The notes beneath the pieces are model-generated. The model ran no database searches, was not told where the DNA came from, and saw only the letters and a list, made by a program, of their open reading frames with translations. From contig NC_133474.1 in assembly GCF_025370935.1 (NCBI RefSeq), positions 15,592,255 to 15,656,254 on the forward strand: 64,000 nucleotides of DNA, read 5' to 3'. A program made the translations under genes and the position numbers. This document shows positions 60,370 to 64,000 of this stretch, in pieces (position 1 is the stretch's first letter; each line of letters begins with the position of its first letter). The stretch is from Choristoneura fumiferana. Its lineage: Eukaryota > Arthropoda > Insecta > Lepidoptera > Tortricidae.

Positions 60370-60905
60370 AAAAATCACCAATGTCAGTTTAAAAACAAAT
60401 ACTCTTAAACTACTAATAATTCTCAAGCAAACGTAGCAGCTATAGTTTTCCTTGAAAGTTTGATATACTTACTACCATCTTGAATTTTTTCATATTTTTC
60501 CACCCACCGGTTTAGATTTTGGAGGGGGGGGACGCCCGATTTTCATGAAAAAATTTGCACTTTAAAGTTGAATATTTCGCAAACATATCATTGAATCGAA
60601 AAATCGTCTTAGCGAACCCCTAATGGTTCTAAAAGGCCTATCTAACGATACCCCACGCTATTGGGTTGGATGAGAAAAAAAAAACACCCCCACTTTACGT
60701 CTATAAGAGGTACCTTAAAAAAAAATTTTGTAGAACTTTTTATTGTACCATTTTGTCGGCATTGTTTACAGCTAAATTACAGCTTTGTAGCATTGATAGT
60801 CCCTGAGCAAAGCCGCGGACAGACGGACAGACCGACAGACAGACAGACATGGCGTAACTATAAGGGTTCCGTTTTTGCCATTTTGGCTCCGGAACCCTAA
60901 AAAGT
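60370..60905 (+). repeat. GGGTTCCG repeat, 5'-truncated
   Basis: Lacks the CGGCCAAGAG end; ends GGCTCCGGAACCCTAAAAA. A second partial copy lies at 59830-60052 and is itself interrupted. Confidence 0.6.
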
Positions 60906-61007
60906 TGCGAGCAAGAGCGCGTGCGGGCGAACGGGTGTAAGTGTGTGTGTGGTATACCGATACCTAATCTACTTCACCCATTTATTATTATTAGATATTA
61001 GGTATTA

Positions 61008-61275
61008 GGAGCCGTGGTTACCGAGTGGTTTGACCTATGGCCTCTCTGGTTTTTCGGAATTCATAAGCGGAAATTACATTTTGAAATTTACCACGAGCTT
61101 TACGGTGAAGGATAACATCGCGAGGAAACCTACCTGCGAAGCAATTCAATGGCGTGTGTGAAGTTCCCAATACGCAATGGGCCCGCGTGGGAACTACGAC
61201 CCAAGCCCTCTCATTCCGAGAGGAGGCCTGTGGCGAGCAGTGGGACGAACCTCTATAGGCTGGGACGATGATGGG
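61008..61275 (+). repeat. tRNA-derived SINE, sense copy
   Basis: Starts GGAGCCGTGGTTACCGAGTGG and ends GTGGGACGAACCTCTATAGG. Other copies in the window show GTTTGAACCCACGATCCTC, the complement of a tRNA B box, so the head is tRNA-like. Antisense copies at 16780-17082, 39391-39615, 45341-45630 and 58228-59803; a 3' fragment at 10495-10560. Confidence 0.75.
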
Positions 61276-61324
61276 ATGATTAGGCATTGTTTACAATATG
61301 GGAGATGAATTCGAAGTTTAAGCT

Positions 61325-61630
61325 ACTTTTTTTTTATTCGACTGGATGGCAAACGAGCAAGTGGGTCTCCTGATGGTAAGAGATCACTACTGCCCATAGA
61401 CACCTGCAACACCAGGGGGATTACAGATGCGTTGCCAACCTAGAGGTCTAATGCGGGATACCTCAAGTGCCAGTAATTTCACCGGCTGTCTTACTCTCCA
61501 CGCCGAAACACAACAGTGCAAGCATTGCTGCTTCACAGCAGGATTAGCGAGCAAGATGGTGGTAGCAATCCGGGCGGACCTTGCACAAGGTCCTACCATT
61601 GGCCAACTTAGTTTAATGGGGGAGGTCTAT
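61325..61630 (+). repeat. SINE-like repeat, CAAACGAGCAAGTGGGTC family
   Basis: Contains GGCAAACGAGCAAGTGGGTC, CACCTGCAACACCAG and TCTTACTCTCCACGCCG. Diverged copies at 13030-13245 and 33896-34080 (Tg intron 9). Confidence 0.6.
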
Positions 61631-63480
61631 TTCCAACTGTGGACGTCCGTCCTACGGCTGATTGATGATAATGATTAGGTTAGATACCTACCTAATTACT
61701 TTTAACTCTGATGAACCCAGTTAGAGAGGTATTGTTTTCTTAACAAAAGGTGGTAACTGGATATTCTACCTACATGCGTTAGATTCTGTTAAACCTTTTG
61801 TCTCATTACCAGACTGCCCGAAGAAGGGTTAGGTATACTTTTCATTCTACACCCGGAGCACACTGACACGGCAAATAGCACCTACCTTCACATACTTATG
61901 TACCTATATGGTGTTAAATAAATTCTAGTTGATAATTTAACCCACATTACAAGCAGAAAAGCATTGAAATTGTAAAATTCAAAAAATGATTTTTAAGAGA
62001 TAAGGTACCTAGGTATATAAGTCTTCTGGTTCTTGTGACTCAACTTCCAATCTATTCCATCTTTTAAACTCTTTCCGTGCGGAAATGTAGATTTTTAAGT
62101 TCAAGCCCATATGACGAATTGCAAAAGGTTCGTGCGGCCGACTCGCCTGTTTAGTCCACGGTTTGCACGCCTACGATATTAATTAATAGCGGGAAAACGC
62201 TGCTACGCGCTACGAACTACTCGCTACGAGCTACTGCTGTAGTATTTCGTCGCAACTTTAGTGTAAAATTAGGGCTTAGGTATAGATTTAGAGCTGGGCA
62301 CGTGGGGTTAAAAACTTGGCTCTACAAGAGATCTGATAACTTTTTGACAGTGCGAGCTACATGGTCTCGTCTTGGCAACATTTAACATGAAATGTTTTTG
62401 TGGGATTTCATTTCTTTTTGTAAGTTATGTTTTAATTTGTATTTCAATTTGTAAGAAGAATGTTCTTGTATAATTTTCAGATCTCAAGCATGAAATAAAG
62501 TTTGTATGGGAAAACCGAAACAAATCATTCCTTAATTTAAAGGGTAAGGGATGATTTACTAAAAATCCTGAAATACATATCTTATTATTTATAACAAGGA
62601 TAACAAGGACCCCTATATCAATTTTCAGACCTCTAGCATCAAAATTTGCGGAAGTCTCATACAAACTTTCACCCCCTAGTTTAAGGGGTTGGGGGGGTAA
62701 AAGTTTCAAGTTTTAAGATTTTCTCTTTGTTTGTATACTTACTATTACTAGCTTACATACCAAATTTCAGCTTTCTAGGACTTCAGGAAGAACCTTAAAA
62801 ATATTGATGATCATCAGTGAGTCAGTGACGAAATCGGGGTATTTTAGATATCAATAAAATCTAAAGTATAAGAGCTATGCAATTGAAACTTTATAGTTTT
62901 AATAAGTCAACCACTGACATCATATCCCGAAAATTTTGTTTATCTGGTATAATCCGAACCCAAGTTAAGAAGGTTCAAAAATACGACGAAGCGCTTCGAG
63001 AAAAGGTAGGTAGTGCCCTTACGCTTCGCTTGGCTCGTCTTGGCGGGGGCACTCCCGTGCCCCCAGATGTAGTTTCCACACGGAGTTTCCATACTGTTTA
63101 GTGTGGCTATACATATACTGTTTCAGCGCTCAAACTGTACAATTTAAATATTTACCTACTCCTCATCTCAAAAATCGAAACACCACGCTATTTCATGATA
63201 GATATTCTAATATCCTCACCAATCATAAAATCGCGAGGTTAATTTTAGGTTTAATATTTTTTTGCACTCTCATCGTGAACCAGTTTCACGAAAATCACAC
63301 AGCTACACGTAGCGTTACGCGGCGCGACTAGTTCAAGCGAAACTGCGAGCGTGCATGCGGCGGTGATCATAGCCCTAGTGAGTTAACCCACGCCGGCGTG
63401 GGGTGTTTTGATACTTACAGAATCGCACCTATATCGCGGAGTGCGCGTAGGCGAGTCACGATAATAGAAAACAACTTAAA

Positions 63481-63851
63481 GGTGCGGCCACATGCAGTCG
63501 CTCGTCGCTCGATTGCAGCGATAAATCTGGTCACGTGACCCCATTTTGAAGGTGATTTTGAATTTCCCATGACTCAAAAAAGTAGCGGCAAGTCGCCGCG
63601 TCGACAAGATGGCTTCTTGCAGGAATGATCTTGGCCTTGGACTTAATCTCATTTGGTATAGCAGTCGCGGCAGTGGTACATAAAAGAAATTGGAGTGAAT
63701 GAAAAAAAAACTAACAGTGTTTTTGTCGAAATTGAAGAGTTTTTTTTCCAGCGATAAAGCTCAACATTTTCAGCTTTATCGCTATGTCACGTGACCAGAT
63801 TTGACACTGGAAATGTAAACGAGCGTCGAGCGAATTCATGTGGCCGCGGCC
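63481..63851. mobile_element. 371-bp MITE flanked by TAAA
   Basis: Inverted ends GGTGCGGCCACATG and GGCCGCGGCCACATG, with the inverted similarity continuing inward through GGTCACGTGACC-type sequence. Flanked by TAAA at 63477-63480 and 63852-63855. No coding capacity. Confidence 0.7.
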
Positions 63852-64000
63852 TAAATACTAATTTATACCATAAGCAAGCAACACTCGTTGCTAAGTAACG
63901 ATCACGTAACGATTATTAGTTGACAGAAGAACTGTCATAACATTGGTTGCCCGCTGAGGTTGCCCGACTGTGTGACTCCAATAGTTTTAATTATTTTAAT

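Larger units (their letters stand above)
57700..64000. other. Region upstream of transglutaminase 2, repeat-rich
   Basis: No exon supported on either strand. It holds a foldback element (58021-58196), a SINE split by another transposon (58228-59803), two GGGTTCCG-type repeats (59830-60052, 60370-60905), a foldback copy (60229-60346), a SINE (61008-61275), a second SINE-like family (61325-61630) and a 371-bp MITE (63481-63851). About 61.7-63.4 kb is mostly unassigned. Confidence 0.55.

Noticed and set aside
1..64000. Bacterial features such as operons, CRISPR arrays or ribosome-binding sites
   Set aside because: Spliced genes, intron sizes and repeats are those of an insect nuclear genome; no CRISPR-like array of equal repeats and spacers was seen.

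Overview
This window is animal genomic DNA, very probably from a moth or butterfly (Lepidoptera). The evidence is an AT-rich background with the TAGGTACCTAC-type words typical of lepidopteran intergenic DNA, GT-AG introns, many small foldback transposons, tRNA-derived SINEs and LINE tails, and proteins closest to insect families. The species cannot be fixed from sequence alone.

Four protein-coding loci are supported. (1) At the left, on the minus strand, are the first two coding exons of a developmental transcription factor with an N-terminal eh1-like FSIAAIM motif, probably a T-box gene of the Tbx20 (midline/H15) class. It starts in a CpG-rich promoter near 7 kb and its DNA-binding domain lies beyond position 1. 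(2) From 7.2 to 27.1 kb is a gene desert with GC-rich islands, probable regulatory DNA and many repeats. (3) At 27.2-28.5 kb on the plus strand is an intact intronless gene for protein tilB (DNAAF11/LRRC6), a dynein-arm assembly factor. Matches to an RFX X-box and a forkhead site lie just upstream, as expected for a motile-cilium gene. (4) From 32.3 to 57.6 kb on the minus strand are two complete transglutaminase genes, head to tail. Every splice junction and phase was followed by hand and both reading frames close exactly.

The downstream transglutaminase gene (32262-48491, 12 exons, 757 aa, introns up to 8 kb) is annulin-like. Its first exon encodes a Met-Gly N-terminus followed by cysteines, so it should be N-myristoylated and palmitoylated. 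A second candidate first exon 0.9 kb upstream also begins Met-Gly and has the same splice phase. The upstream gene (53937-57530, 9 exons, 983 aa, all introns 75-94 bp) has no acylation signal. It carries a Met/Arg/Ser-rich N-terminal extension of about 135 residues and a Met-Gly-Ser-rich insert of about 120 residues in its first beta-sandwich domain. It also has Tyr where transglutaminases normally have the catalytic-site Trp (W241 in human TG2). Both keep the Cys-His-Asp triad. The pair therefore looks like a membrane-directed enzyme beside a compact, structurally unusual paralogue.

The rest is intronic or intergenic DNA with transposon relics: a hAT-like MITE with a perfect 8-bp target duplication, a PIF/Harbinger-like MITE with TTA duplications, a MITE flanked by TAAA, a nested 857-bp palindromic element, an element built of CGCATAA-type words inserted in a SINE, an RTE-like reverse-transcriptase relic in a transglutaminase intron, and several recurrent SINE and foldback families.
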